Positions 25,103 through 33,230 of a DNA stretch of 64,000 nucleotides are shown here, in pieces (position 1 is the first letter of the stretch; the number at the start of each line of letters is the position of its first letter). Source of the DNA: DYFX01 sp964400625 (GTDB lineage: Bacteria > Patescibacteriota > Patescibacteriia > SG8-24 > DYFX01); assembly GCA_964400625.1 (NCBI GenBank), contig CAYNUS010000001.1, positions 1-64,000 of the forward strand, given 5' to 3'. The position numbers and the translations under genes were made by a program. A model generated the notes under the pieces. It did no database searches. It was not told where the DNA came from and was given only the letters and a program-made list of their open reading frames with translations.

Positions 25103-26353
25103 ATGCTCACCCGCCTCCAAGCCCAGGACCCGGACCTCGCGCGGATGATCCGCGACGAGGCGCGCCGCCAGCGCGACACGCTCGAACTCATCGCCTCCGA
25201 GAACATCGTCTCGGAAGCGGTCTTGGAGGCGCTCGGCTCGCCGCTCACCAACAAGTATTCGGAGGGCTATCCCGGCAAGCGCTACTACGGCGGCAACCGC
25301 CACATCGACGAGATCGAATCGCTGGCCGTCGCGCGCGCCAAGGAACTCTTCGGCGCGGAGCACGCCAACGTCCAGCCGCACGCCGGCTCGCAGGCCAACA
25401 TGGCCGCCTACCTCGCGCTGGCCGCGCCCGGCGACGCGATCCTGGCGATGGACCTCTCGATGGGCGGCCACCTCACGCACGGCTCGCCGGTGAACTTCTC
25501 CGGCAAGCTCTTCCGTTTCGCGCACTACGGCGTCCGCCAGGACACGCATCGCATCGACATGGACGAGGTGCGGAAGATCGCCGTCGAGACGAAGCCGAAG
25601 ATCCTCGTCGCGGGCTTCACCGCCTATCCGCGCGCGCTCGACTTCAAGGCGTTCCGCGAGATCGCCGACGAGGTCGGTGCGTACCTCATGGTCGACATGG
25701 CGCATTTCGCGGGCCTCGTGGCCGGCAAGGCGTTCCCCGACCCGATCCCCTACGCCGACGTCGTCACGACCACGACGCACAAGACGCTCCGCGGCCCGCG
25801 CGGCGCGATGATCCTCTGCAAGGCGGACCTCGCCAAGAAGATCGATTCCGCCGTCTTCCCCGGCATGCAGGGCGGCCCGCTCGAGCACGTCATCGCCGCC
25901 AAGGCGGTCGCGTTCGGCGAGGCGCTGCGCCCGGAATTCGCCGGCTACCAGGCCCAGGTCGTGAAGAACGCCCGCGCGCTCGCCGAAGCGCTCCAAGGGC
26001 ACGGCGTGAAGGTCGTGACGGGCGGCACCGACAACCACATGGTGCTCGCCGACCTCACGGACCTCGGCATCACCGGCAAGCCCGCCGTCGAGGCGCTCGA
26101 CCTCGCCGGCATCACGACCAACATGAACATGATCCCGTTCGATCCCCGCAAGCCGATGGACCCGTCGGGCCTGCGCCTCGGCTCGCCCGCGCTCACGACG
26201 CGCGGCTTCAGCGAGGACGAGATGCGCAACGTCGCCACCATGATCGCCCAGACGCTCAAGCAGCCGGACGACGAGGCCATCCGCCAGGACGTCCTGCGCG
26301 TCGTCGGCAAGCTCTGCGAGGCGCATCCGATCTATCCCGAATGGAAGGCATGA
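25103..26353 (+). CDS. glyA: Serine hydroxymethyltransferase
   Basis: The 416-residue PLP enzyme interconverts serine and glycine while loading one-carbon units on tetrahydrofolate. Landmarks: LELIASENIVSEAV, NKYSEGYPGKRYYGGN, NVQPHAGSQANMAAYLAL, the PLP lysine in VTTTTHKTLRGPRGA, FPGMQGGPLEH and the C-terminal GLRLGSPALTTRGF. The length is standard. No Shine-Dalgarno is seen before ATG 25103, which follows a hairpin and T-run by 7 bases. folD is coupled by ATGA, giving a one-carbon operon. Confidence 0.97.
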   Translation: MLTRLQAQDPDLARMIRDEARRQRDTLELIASENIVSEAVLEALGSPLTNKYSEGYPGKRYYGGNRHIDEIESLAVARAKELFGAEHANVQPHAGSQANMAAYLALAAPGDAILAMDLSMGGHLTHGSPVNFSGKLFRFAHYGVRQDTHRIDMDEVRKIAVETKPKILVAGFTAYPRALDFKAFREIADEVGAYLMVDMAHFAGLVAGKAFPDPIPYADVVTTTTHKTLRGPRGAMILCKADLAKKIDSAVFPGMQGGPLEHVIAAKAVAFGEALRPEFAGYQAQVVKNARALAEALQGHGVKVVTGGTDNHMVLADLTDLGITGKPAVEALDLAGITTNMNMIPFDPRKPMDPSGLRLGSPALTTRGFSEDEMRNVATMIAQTLKQPDDEAIRQDVLRVVGKLCEAHPIYPEWKA

Positions 26354-27159
26354 GCGCGACACGCATCATCGACGGACGCGCCGTGGCCGCCCGCATCCGC
26401 GAGGCGGTGGCTTCGCGCGTCGCCGGCCTCGGCTTCGCGCCCGGCCTCGGCGTCGTGCTGGTCGGCGACGATCCCGCGTCCCACCTGTACGTCGCGCTGA
26501 AGGAGAAGGCCTGCCGCGAGGCCGGCATCCTCTTCGTGCGCCGCGACTTCCCGGCCGACGCCGCCCAAGCCGCCATCCTCGAGGCGGTCGAGGCCTTCAA
26601 CGCGGACGAGCGCATCGACGCCATCCTCGTCCAGCTCCCCCTGCCCGCGCACGTCGACGCCGACGCCGTGATCGAGGCGATCGATCCCGCCAAGGACGTG
26701 GACGGCTTCCATCCCGAGAACCTCATGGCGTATCTCGACGGACGCGGAAGCGCGCCCGGGCTCATCGAGGCGATCTCGACGCTCCTCGACGCCGGCGGCG
26801 CTCCCGCCGAAGGCCTCTCGTGCGTGCTCGCCAACAGCGCGGTCTTCGCCGCGCCGCTCGAGACGATGCTCTCCCGTCGCGGCCTGCCGCCCACCGACGA
26901 CTGCCGCGACGCCGACGTGGTCGTGACGGCCAAAGGCGCTCCGCGTTCGCTGGGCAAGGACGCCATCAAGCCCGGCGCCGTCGTCATCGACGTCGGCACG
27001 ACGCGCGTGGACGGCAAGACCGTGGGCGATGCCGACGCCGCGAGCCTCGAAGGCGCCGCCGCCGCGCTCACCCCGGTCCCCGGAGGCGTCGGCCCGATGA
27101 CCGTCGCGATGCTCCTCAAGAAGACGCTCGAGCTCGCGGAGGCCCGCAGGAAATCCTGA
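26350..27159 (+). CDS. folD: FolD-like methylenetetrahydrofolate dehydrogenase/cyclohydrolase with a shortened cofactor site
   Basis: The 269-residue protein is slightly short for FolD. The folate side is intact: SHLYVALKEKACREAGI with the catalytic Tyr and Lys, ILVQLPLPAH, KDVDGFHPENL and the final TPVPGGVGPMTVAMLLKKT. The dinucleotide side is not: the normal GRS..VG.P loop is replaced by CVLANSAVFAAPLETML and the following VTI.HS strand is reduced to a few residues before DADVVVTAKG. NAD(P) binding may be altered. The gene overlaps the glyA stop as ATGA. Confidence 0.88.
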   Translation: MSATRIIDGRAVAARIREAVASRVAGLGFAPGLGVVLVGDDPASHLYVALKEKACREAGILFVRRDFPADAAQAAILEAVEAFNADERIDAILVQLPLPAHVDADAVIEAIDPAKDVDGFHPENLMAYLDGRGSAPGLIEAISTLLDAGGAPAEGLSCVLANSAVFAAPLETMLSRRGLPPTDDCRDADVVVTAKGAPRSLGKDAIKPGAVVIDVGTTRVDGKTVGDADAASLEGAAAALTPVPGGVGPMTVAMLLKKTLELAEARRKS

Positions 27160-27160
27160 G

Positions 27161-27198
27161 AAAAAAATACGGCGTCCCGACAGATGTCGGGACGCCTT
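27161..27198. terminator. Bidirectional terminator between folD and the GGDEF gene
   Basis: GGCGTCCCGAC (from 27171) pairs with GTCGGGACGCC (to 27196). The A7 run at 27161-27167 is the T-run for the minus-strand gene; the plus-strand T-run is short. Confidence 0.85.
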
Positions 27199-27202
27199 TG
27201 CG

Positions 27203-28372
27203 TCAGCGCGTCTTGCGGTCCGGGTCCTGCAGGACCGCGCCGTCGAACACGACGCGGTTGCGGCCCCGGTTGAAGGTCCAGGCCTTCTTGCCCTTGGCCT
27301 CGTAGAGCGAGGCGTCGGCGCGCTGGACCATCCGCGACGCGGTATCTTCCGCGTCGTTGAAGGTCGTGCAGCCGATCGAGACGGTGAGACGGATGGCCGT
27401 CTTGCCGTCACCGTACCGCACGGTGATCTCGCTGGCGCGGACCTCGCGCAGGATGCGCAGGGCGATCGCCTGGGCGTCGATGCCGTCGGCGTCGACGATC
27501 GCGGCGATCTCCTCGCCGCCGTACCGGCAGACCATGTCGGTCTTCCGGCCGACGACGCGCTGGATGCGCCGCGCGACCGCCTTCAGGGCGTCGTCGCCCG
27601 CCTGGTGGCCGTACGTGTCGTTGACCTTCTTGAAGTGGTCGATGTCGACCATCAGGAGGGCCAAAGGCGGCGCGTAGCCGACCTTCTCGCACATCCGGCG
27701 CCGTTCCTCGACCTTGCGGACGAGGACGTTGTCGAACGTGCCGCGGCGCCAGAGCCCCGTGAGATCGTCGCGGTTGACCGCGTCGAGGTTCACGAGCGTG
27801 AGCTGGAGCCACGGGTGGTCCTGGCGGTCGCGGACGTAGGAGAGCGCCATCAGCACGCGGACGGGTCCGTCGTTGGATTCGTAGATCAGCTGCTCCGTGA
27901 CGGAGTAGTCGGTCTCGAACCCTTCGGACGGGCGCCGCGTGCGCCGGTCGAGGCGCGTGACCTGCATCGAGCCGTCGATCGCGTCGCGCAGCCGCTTGCT
28001 GTACGACATCGGCATCGCGTTCACGGCGCTGTCTTCCGACGGGATGCCGGAAGGCGCGTGCAGGCGGTCGATGACCAGGGCGTACAGGTTGCCGCCTTGG
28101 TCGAAGACCGGTCCGCAGAGGTCGAGCGCGTGCTGGTTGGCCGACAGGATCCGGCCGTCGGGCGACGCCTTGAAGGTCGCCGCCTTGAGCCCGTCCGCCA
28201 CGGCCTTCTCGAGGCTCGCGTCGAACTCCTTCAGCCGCATCTTGGCGATGGTCGCCTGGTCCCGCTGCCGCTCCTCTTCGAGGCGCTGGATGCGGGCTTG
28301 CAGGGCCGCGACGCTCTCCTCCTCCGGAGGAAGAGCGCCCATCGGAGGAATGCCTTCGAGGGTCTTTTTCAC
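27203..28372 (-). CDS. Cytoplasmic diguanylate cyclase (coiled coil, PAS-like, GGDEF)
   Basis: The protein would make cyclic di-GMP from two GTP. From GTG 28372 it has 389 residues: a coiled coil (about 18-60), a PAS-like sensor region (62-195), then a GGDEF domain with DLTGL (203-207), MVDIDHFKKVNDTYGHQAGD (metal and guanine contacts) and the active-site loop GGEEI (285-289). RKTD at 276-279 matches the RxxD inhibitory site. There are no membrane segments. The frame is open to 28468, but the GTG has AAGGAGAG upstream and the extension looks like leader RNA. No phosphodiesterase or receptor is seen nearby. Confidence 0.9.
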   Translation of the reverse strand: MKKTLEGIPPMGALPPEEESVAALQARIQRLEEERQRDQATIAKMRLKEFDASLEKAVADGLKAATFKASPDGRILSANQHALDLCGPVFDQGGNLYALVIDRLHAPSGIPSEDSAVNAMPMSYSKRLRDAIDGSMQVTRLDRRTRRPSEGFETDYSVTEQLIYESNDGPVRVLMALSYVRDRQDHPWLQLTLVNLDAVNRDDLTGLWRRGTFDNVLVRKVEERRRMCEKVGYAPPLALLMVDIDHFKKVNDTYGHQAGDDALKAVARRIQRVVGRKTDMVCRYGGEEIAAIVDADGIDAQAIALRILREVRASEITVRYGDGKTAIRLTVSIGCTTFNDAEDTASRMVQRADASLYEAKGKKAWTFNRGRNRVVFDGAVLQDPDRKTR

Positions 28373-28483
28373 GTCTCTCTCCTTCGTTGGGGGGGGGTGA
28401 TGGGGCTTTACGCCCGTAAAATGAACGTTCGGGAGGCGAACAGGCATCGTGAGGTACGATACGCCCATTCAAGCCATGCGCCT

Positions 28484-28512
28484 AAAATACACGAAAACAC
28501 CCATTTTGTCAA
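28484..28512 (-). promoter_or_regulatory. Promoter of the GGDEF gene, with a leader of about 105 bases
   Basis: TTGACA (28512-28507), 17-base spacer, TATTTT (28489-28484). The leader contains a TTTACGGGCGTAAA hairpin and a C9 run before the ribosome site. Confidence 0.75.
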
Positions 28513-28531
28513 GGGTGTCTGACAACGGTCC

Positions 28532-29668
28532 TCAGGTCAGGATGGTGTAGGCCATGCCGGCGGCGTAGACGCCCATGAGGGCGTGGACGAGCCAGTGCGG
28601 GACGGCCATGACCTGCGCCGGATACTTCTCGCGGACCTTGAGGTACATCCACGCCACGAAGATGCCTTCGAGGCCGATCAGGAGCGCGCCGATGAGCTCG
28701 ATGACCTGTCCGAAGCTGCGCACGCCGAGCAGGAAGAGCAGGAGCGGGACGAACGTCGCGCCCACCACGGCGACGATCTTCGGCCAGCGGAAATCCTTCT
28801 GGAACTGGCTCTTGAGATATTCGCTGAAGACGATGTAGGAGGTCAGGATCGAGAAGAACCCGGCGATGGCGCCGATGAGCGGCAGGGAGCCTCCGAACCG
28901 GGCGTTCAGGCCGCCGACGGCCTCCTGCGTCGTGTCCGGACCGAGCGCGCCGATCACGGCGGTCGTGAAGAGGATCGTGAGCGACGCCGCCATGAGCGTG
29001 CCGGCCACGATGCTCTTACGGACCGCGGACGGCTTGCCGCCGGCGATGGCGCGCACCTCCGAGATGGCCGTGAGGCCGCCGTAGGCGTAGAGCACGACGC
29101 CGTACGGAAGGAAGGCGCCTTCCAGGCGCACGGTCGCGAGATATTCGGCCTTGAGGCCGGTCATGGCGATGACGGCGAGCAGGACGAAGGCGCCGAACTC
29201 GACCAGCGTCAGCCAGAAGTCGACGCCCGAAAGGAATTTCGTCCCGAACCACGCGGCGGCCAAGCCGAACAGGAACAGCATCGCGGAGCCTTGCGCTTCG
29301 GCGAGCGGGATGCCGAAGGCCTGGAAGATGCTCGAGATGAACAGGCCGCCGAGGATGAGATACGCAAGGTTGGAACCGAAAAGGCCGATGACCGACGCGA
29401 CCGTCTCGATGCGATGCGCCCACGGGCCGAGGTAGAGCTTCACGTAGCCGACGAGGCGGTGCTCCCCCGGCGTCGCCATCACGACCTCGCCGTAGAGCAG
29501 GTGCGTGAGCATCACGGCGCCGGCCAGGATGACCATCCAGAAGAGCCCCGGCAGGTAGCCCGCCTGCTGGACGACGTAGGGAAGGCCGAAGATGCCCGCG
29601 CCGACGATCGTGCCGAAGAGCACGAACGAGGCCTTGATCATCTTCTTGCGTTCGTCGGTGAGCGTCAT
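28532..29668 (-). CDS. Amino-acid permease, HAAAP (Trp/Tyr permease) / APC type
   Basis: The 378-residue protein has about eleven membrane helices. The first carries the substrate-binding break FVLFGTIVGAGIFGLPYVVQQAG, which is typical of the aromatic and serine/threonine permease group. GEVVMATPGEHRLVGYVKLYLG and YAYGGLTAISEVRAIAGGKP are further family blocks. It probably imports amino acids by ion coupling; the substrate is not decided. The ATG at 29668 was chosen because it opens on the first helix and lies 9 bases after TACGAT (29683-29678). The frame is open far upstream without meaning. Confidence 0.85.
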   Translation of the reverse strand: MTLTDERKKMIKASFVLFGTIVGAGIFGLPYVVQQAGYLPGLFWMVILAGAVMLTHLLYGEVVMATPGEHRLVGYVKLYLGPWAHRIETVASVIGLFGSNLAYLILGGLFISSIFQAFGIPLAEAQGSAMLFLFGLAAAWFGTKFLSGVDFWLTLVEFGAFVLLAVIAMTGLKAEYLATVRLEGAFLPYGVVLYAYGGLTAISEVRAIAGGKPSAVRKSIVAGTLMAASLTILFTTAVIGALGPDTTQEAVGGLNARFGGSLPLIGAIAGFFSILTSYIVFSEYLKSQFQKDFRWPKIVAVVGATFVPLLLFLLGVRSFGQVIELIGALLIGLEGIFVAWMYLKVREKYPAQVMAVPHWLVHALMGVYAAGMAYTILT

Positions 29669-29770
29669 ATCCACAGCATCGTACCATAGCGGCCGGTCCT
29701 TCGGCTCGCCGCGCTTCGCAGAGGACGATCGCGCGGAAGATGCCGCGCCCTCGTTCCGCACGATCGTCCT

Positions 29771-29799
29771 TTGACTTTTCTCCCTCCGGGTCCTACCGT
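29771..29799 (+). promoter_or_regulatory. Promoter of the lipase-like gene
   Basis: TTGACT (29771-29776), 17-base spacer, TACCGT (29794-29799), then CAGGAGG and TTG 29828. Confidence 0.65.
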
Positions 29800-29827
29800 G
29801 GAAGCGTCCTTTCACAGGAGGCCTGCC

Positions 29828-30427
29828 TTGCGCATCCCAGGTACGCACCCGACGATCCTCGTCCCTGGGTTCGCCGGGGGCAAGACGCTGTTTCATCCCT
29901 TCCGCGACGAGCTCCGCGCGCGCGGCATCGCGGCGGAAGGCTGGGAGCTCGCTCCCTTCCTCTACCGCAAGCGCATCGCCTGGTACGCCGAAGAGCTGGC
30001 GCGGACCGTCGTCGAACACGGCCTGTCCGGCCTCACGCTCGTCGGCTGGTCGATGGGCGGATTCGTCAGCGTCGGCGCGGCGCTCCATCCGTCCACCCGC
30101 GGACGCATCCGCAGGGTCATCACCTTCGGCACGCCCTGGAACGGCACGTGGGCGGCGCGGTTCGGCCTCATCACCGACCGCCTGCTCGGACTGAACGTCC
30201 GCGAGATGCGGCCGGGCAGTCCCGTCGTGCGCGATCTCGTGCACGATCTGCACGCGCCGCGCCCCTGGGACTTCCATGCGGTGAGCGGGAAGTACGACAT
30301 CCTCGCGCGGCCGCCGATGCGTTCCTTGCCGCCGGAGTGGTGCACGACGGGCCCGTGGTGGCACCGTTCGCTCCTCGCCGACGCCCGCCTGTTCGATCTT
30401 ATCCACAGGCTCATCGTCCTCCCTTGA
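29828..30427 (+). CDS. Alpha/beta hydrolase, lipase-like, with a TTG start
   Basis: The 199-residue protein has the oxyanion-loop block TILVPGFAGGKTLFHPF and the nucleophile elbow LTLVGWSMGGFVSVGAA (Gly-X-Ser-X-Gly), then VITFGTPWNGTWAARFG as in triacylglycerol lipases and PGAP1-like esterases. SGKYDILA likely gives the acid and HRSLLAD the histidine. No signal peptide is evident, so it is probably cytoplasmic. The ATG at 29771 lies inside the promoter; TTG 29828 has CAGGAGG at 29815-29821 and fits the fold. Confidence 0.82.
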   Translation: MRIPGTHPTILVPGFAGGKTLFHPFRDELRARGIAAEGWELAPFLYRKRIAWYAEELARTVVEHGLSGLTLVGWSMGGFVSVGAALHPSTRGRIRRVITFGTPWNGTWAARFGLITDRLLGLNVREMRPGSPVVRDLVHDLHAPRPWDFHAVSGKYDILARPPMRSLPPEWCTTGPWWHRSLLADARLFDLIHRLIVLP

Positions 30428-30452
30428 AATGACGTCCCTGGCGTCATTTTTT
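30427..30452 (+). terminator. Terminator
   Basis: AAATGACG (30427-30434) pairs with CGTCATTT (30442-30449), and the T-run continues to 30452. Confidence 0.8.
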
Positions 30453-30456
30453 CGTT

Positions 30457-30485
30457 TTGACGCCCCCGGTCCCGGAGCGTAAGAT
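30457..30485 (+). promoter_or_regulatory. Promoter of dnaB
   Basis: TTGACG (30457-30462), 17-base spacer, TAAGAT (30480-30485), ATG 30503. Confidence 0.65.
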
Positions 30486-30502
30486 AGGGCCACCAAACCG
30501 CT

Positions 30503-31894
30503 ATGAGCGACCGCAAGCCGGATTTCGTCCCGCCGCACAATTACGAGGCCGAAGCGGCCGTCCTGGGTTCCGTCCTCGTCGACAAGGAGGCCATCCTTCG
30601 CGTCGCCGACCTCGTGACGCCGGAGGACTTCTACCGCGAGAGCCATTCGGATATCTACGAGGCGATGCTCTCGCTCTACGGCAAGTCGGAGCCGATCGAC
30701 ATCATCTCGATCTCCGACCGCCTGCGCGCCGCCGGCAAGCTCGAGAAGACCGGCGGACAGACGTACCTCGGACAGCTCGCCGAATCGGTCACGACCGCCT
30801 CGCACGTCGTGCATTACGCCAAGATCGTCCAGCGCGACTCGACGCTCCGCCGCCTCATCTCCGCCTCGCAGGAGATCACGCGCCTCGGCTTCGGCGGCGA
30901 CGAGGACGTCGACCAGCTGCTCGACCAGGCCGAGCAGAAGCTCTTCGGCGTCTCGCAGAAGCATCTCAAGCAGACCTTCGTCCCGATCCGCAACGTCCTC
31001 GACGAGGCCTTCGATCGCATCGACGAGCTCCATAAGGAGAAGGGCAAGCTGCGCGGCGTCCCGACGGGCTATAAGTCGCTCGACAATCTCTTGGCCGGCC
31101 TCCAGGCCTCGGACCTCGTCATCCTCGCCGCGCGTCCGGCCTGCGGAAAGACCTCCTTCGCGCTCGACATCGCCCGCAACGTGGCGGTCCGCGCCAAGCG
31201 CCCGGTCGGCATCTTCTCGCTCGAAATGTCGAAGGAACAGCTGGTCGACCGCATGATCTGCGCCGAAGCCAACGTCGACCTCTGGAAGATGCGCACCGGC
31301 CGCCTCTCGGACAAGCCGGGCGACGACGACTTCCCGCGCATCGCCCACGCGCTCGGTACGCTCTCGGAAGCCCCCGTCTTCATCGACGACTCGGCCAACG
31401 TGAACATCATGGAGATCCGCACCAAGGTGCGCCGCCTCCAGAAGGAGCACGGCCAGCTCGGCCTCATCGTCGTCGACTATCTCCAGCTGATGGAATCGCA
31501 GACGAAGATCGAGAACCGCGTGCAGGAGATCGCCGGCATCACCCGTTCGCTCAAGGGTCTCGCCCGCGAGATGAACGTGCCGGTGCTCGCGCTCTCCCAG
31601 CTCTCGCGCGCCGTCGAGCTTTCCAAGCCCGCCATCCCGAAACTCGCCCACCTGCGCGAATCGGGCTCGATCGAGCAGGACGCCGACGTCGTCATGTTCA
31701 TCTACCGCAAGGCCGCCGACCGCAACTACAACGCGGAAGACCTGGCTCCCGAGGAACGGCACGTCGCCGAGATCCACATCGCCAAGCACCGCAACGGCCC
31801 GACCGGCGTCTGCAGACTCTTCTTCGACGAGAACCGCGCCAGCTTCAAGAATCTCGACAAGGACTTCGCCGCCGCGACGCCCATCGAGGCCTAA
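30503..31894 (+). CDS. dnaB: Replicative DNA helicase DnaB
   Basis: The 463-residue protein is of normal length with no intein. The N-terminal domain is NYEAEAAVLGSVLVDKEAI. The helicase domain has GVPTGYKSLDNLLAGLQ, Walker A ARPACGKTSFALDIA (the usual middle residues PSMG are PACG), SLEMSKEQLVDR, the Walker B LGLIVVDYLQLM, and LSQLSRAVE with LRESGSIEQDADVVMF. It forms the hexamer that unwinds DNA at the fork. ybaB follows 9 bases later. Confidence 0.97.
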   Translation: MSDRKPDFVPPHNYEAEAAVLGSVLVDKEAILRVADLVTPEDFYRESHSDIYEAMLSLYGKSEPIDIISISDRLRAAGKLEKTGGQTYLGQLAESVTTASHVVHYAKIVQRDSTLRRLISASQEITRLGFGGDEDVDQLLDQAEQKLFGVSQKHLKQTFVPIRNVLDEAFDRIDELHKEKGKLRGVPTGYKSLDNLLAGLQASDLVILAARPACGKTSFALDIARNVAVRAKRPVGIFSLEMSKEQLVDRMICAEANVDLWKMRTGRLSDKPGDDDFPRIAHALGTLSEAPVFIDDSANVNIMEIRTKVRRLQKEHGQLGLIVVDYLQLMESQTKIENRVQEIAGITRSLKGLAREMNVPVLALSQLSRAVELSKPAIPKLAHLRESGSIEQDADVVMFIYRKAADRNYNAEDLAPEERHVAEIHIAKHRNGPTGVCRLFFDENRASFKNLDKDFAAATPIEA

Positions 31895-31903
31895 CCGACG
31901 CCT

Positions 31904-32203
31904 ATGACCATGTTCAGCAAGCTCAAGCAATTCAAGGACCTCCGCGACCAGGCCAAGAAGATCCAGGACGTGCTCAAGGACGTCTCGGTGGAAGGCCAGG
32001 CCGCCTGGGGCAAGATCAAGGTCACGATGAACGGCAACCAGGAGGTCACTTCCGTGTCCATCGACCAGGAGCTCCTCGCCGACAAGGCCAAGCTCCAGGA
32101 CGCCGTGAAGGAGGCCTACAACGACACCGTGAAGAAGGCCCAGCGCGCCATGGCCGACCAGATGCGCAAATCCGGCAACCTCAACCTGCCGGGGATGAAC
32201 TAG
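31904..32203 (+). CDS. YbaB/EbfC nucleoid-associated protein
   Basis: The 99-residue protein starts MTMFSKLKQFKDLRDQAKKI and has the central GKIKVTMNGNQEVTSVSIDQELL beta-sheet and a C-terminal helical arm. The family forms DNA-binding dimers and is usually encoded just before recR, as here. It ends with TAG. Confidence 0.92.
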   Translation: MTMFSKLKQFKDLRDQAKKIQDVLKDVSVEGQAAWGKIKVTMNGNQEVTSVSIDQELLADKAKLQDAVKEAYNDTVKKAQRAMADQMRKSGNLNLPGMN

Positions 32204-32215
32204 TCCGAATCATCT

Positions 32216-32245
32216 AGCGCTGGACCCCGGCCTCCGCCGGGGTGG
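32216..32245. repeat. Short GC palindrome between ybaB and recR
   Basis: CCCCGGC..CCTC..GCCGGGG (about 32224-32242) within CTGGACCCCGG...GGGTGG, a hairpin form common in intergenic repeats. It sits directly before the recR start. Confidence 0.45.
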
Positions 32246-32248
32246 CAT

Positions 32249-32857
32249 ATGTCGCGTTTCCCCGCCTCCATCGAGAACCTGATCCAGGAATTCAAGCGGC
32301 TCCCCGGTATCGGCGAGAAGACCGCCGAGCGTTTCGTGTTCCATCTGCTCGGCCGCGGCCGCGAGGCGCCCGTGCGGCTGGCCGATGCGCTCCTCGCGCT
32401 CGAGCGGACGATCCTCGCCTGCGCTTCGTGCCGCTCGATCGCGGAATCGGACCCGTGCCGCATCTGCCGCGACCCGGCGCGGCGCGGCGACGAGCTCTGC
32501 ATCGTGGCCGACCAGCAAGGGCTTTCCGCCATCGAGCGGACCGGCGAATACAAGGGCAAGTACTTCGTCCTGGGCGGCCTGCTCTCCCCCATCGAGGGCG
32601 TGACGCCGGAGACGCTCGGCATCGAGCGGCTCGACGAGCGGGTGCGCGGCGGCGTGGTACGCGAGCTGCTGCTCGCCGTGAACCCGACGATCGAAGGCGA
32701 GGCCACCATGAGCTACCTCTCGCGCCGCTACGCGAGCGTCATCCCGCGCATCACCCGCCTCGCGCGCGGACTCCCCCGCGGCGCCGACCTCGAATACGCC
32801 GACGACGTGACCTTGGCCGACGCCCTCACCGGACGCCGCGACATCATGACGCGATAA
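32249..32857 (+). CDS. recR: Recombination mediator RecR
   Basis: The 202-residue protein has all parts of RecR: the helix-hairpin-helix LPGIGEKTAERFVFHLL, a zinc finger of four cysteines (C58, C61, C70, C73), the Toprim core ELCIVADQQGLSAIERTGEYKG and the C-terminal GGLLSPIEGVTPETLGIERL. It helps load RecA on gapped DNA. The pairing with ybaB is typical. The start lies just after a palindrome with no obvious Shine-Dalgarno. Confidence 0.96.
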   Translation: MSRFPASIENLIQEFKRLPGIGEKTAERFVFHLLGRGREAPVRLADALLALERTILACASCRSIAESDPCRICRDPARRGDELCIVADQQGLSAIERTGEYKGKYFVLGGLLSPIEGVTPETLGIERLDERVRGGVVRELLLAVNPTIEGEATMSYLSRRYASVIPRITRLARGLPRGADLEYADDVTLADALTGRRDIMTR

Positions 32858-32863
32858 GAAAAA

Positions 32864-32891
32864 GCCGCCCTCACTCCGTGGGGGCGGTTTT
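32864..32891. terminator. Bidirectional terminator
   Basis: CCGCCC (32865-32870) pairs with GGGCGG (32882-32887) and is flanked by A5 and TTTT. The loop holds the stop codon of the minus-strand gene. Confidence 0.75.
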
Positions 32892-33230
32892 GGCGTGGTG
32901 GAGCAGGTCGTCGGTCATCTCGATGATGACCTCGGTCCAGGCGCGGCAGGATGCGCAGTCCTGGACGTGGGCGCGAAGCGTGTCGAGCGAGGCGAGGACG
33001 CGCTTGCGAAGCTTCCGTCGCGCCCGCCAGCCGTCGGAGGCATGGGCATCGTCGAGCATCGCGACGAAGAGCGCCGGTGACCGGAGGATGGCGCGGTCGC
33101 GCGCGGCATCCGCGAGAAGCATCGCGACGGGGGAAGCTTCCGTCGCGCCGAGCTCGCGCAGGCGCGCGTCGCGGCGGTCGAGATCCATCCGCACCCCGCG
33201 CGGGAGCGCCTGCCGATCGACGCCGCTCAC
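32871..33230 (-). CDS. Small protein with an HxxxCxxC motif, 119 aa
   Basis: The start is GTG 33230, overlapping the stop of the upstream lipoprotein gene (GTGA). The protein is mostly helical and charged. Near the C-terminus LRAHVQDCASCRAW has the His-X3-Cys-X2-Cys spacing of zinc-binding anti-sigma factors, but there is no membrane helix and the motif is at the wrong end for a standard anti-sigma factor. No function is assigned. Confidence 0.65.
   Translation of the reverse strand: MSGVDRQALPRGVRMDLDRRDARLRELGATEASPVAMLLADAARDRAILRSPALFVAMLDDAHASDGWRARRKLRKRVLASLDTLRAHVQDCASCRAWTEVIIEMTDDLLHHAKTAPTE

Noticed and set aside
23879..26362. An 827-codon minus-strand frame opposite the protease, 105-aa and glyA genes
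   Set aside because: Compositional shadow: low-complexity Arg/Asp/Ala/Val sequence, while the plus strand has three recognisable or well-framed genes.
28373..28490. A cyclic di-GMP or other riboswitch before the GGDEF gene
   Set aside because: The leader has a hairpin, but I could not match any known riboswitch core such as the GEMM consensus.
28532..31930. A 1132-codon open frame on the minus strand covering dnaB
   Set aside because: Only its last third (from 29668) is a real permease. The rest is the antisense shadow of dnaB and of the lipase gene, an effect of high GC that removes stop codons.
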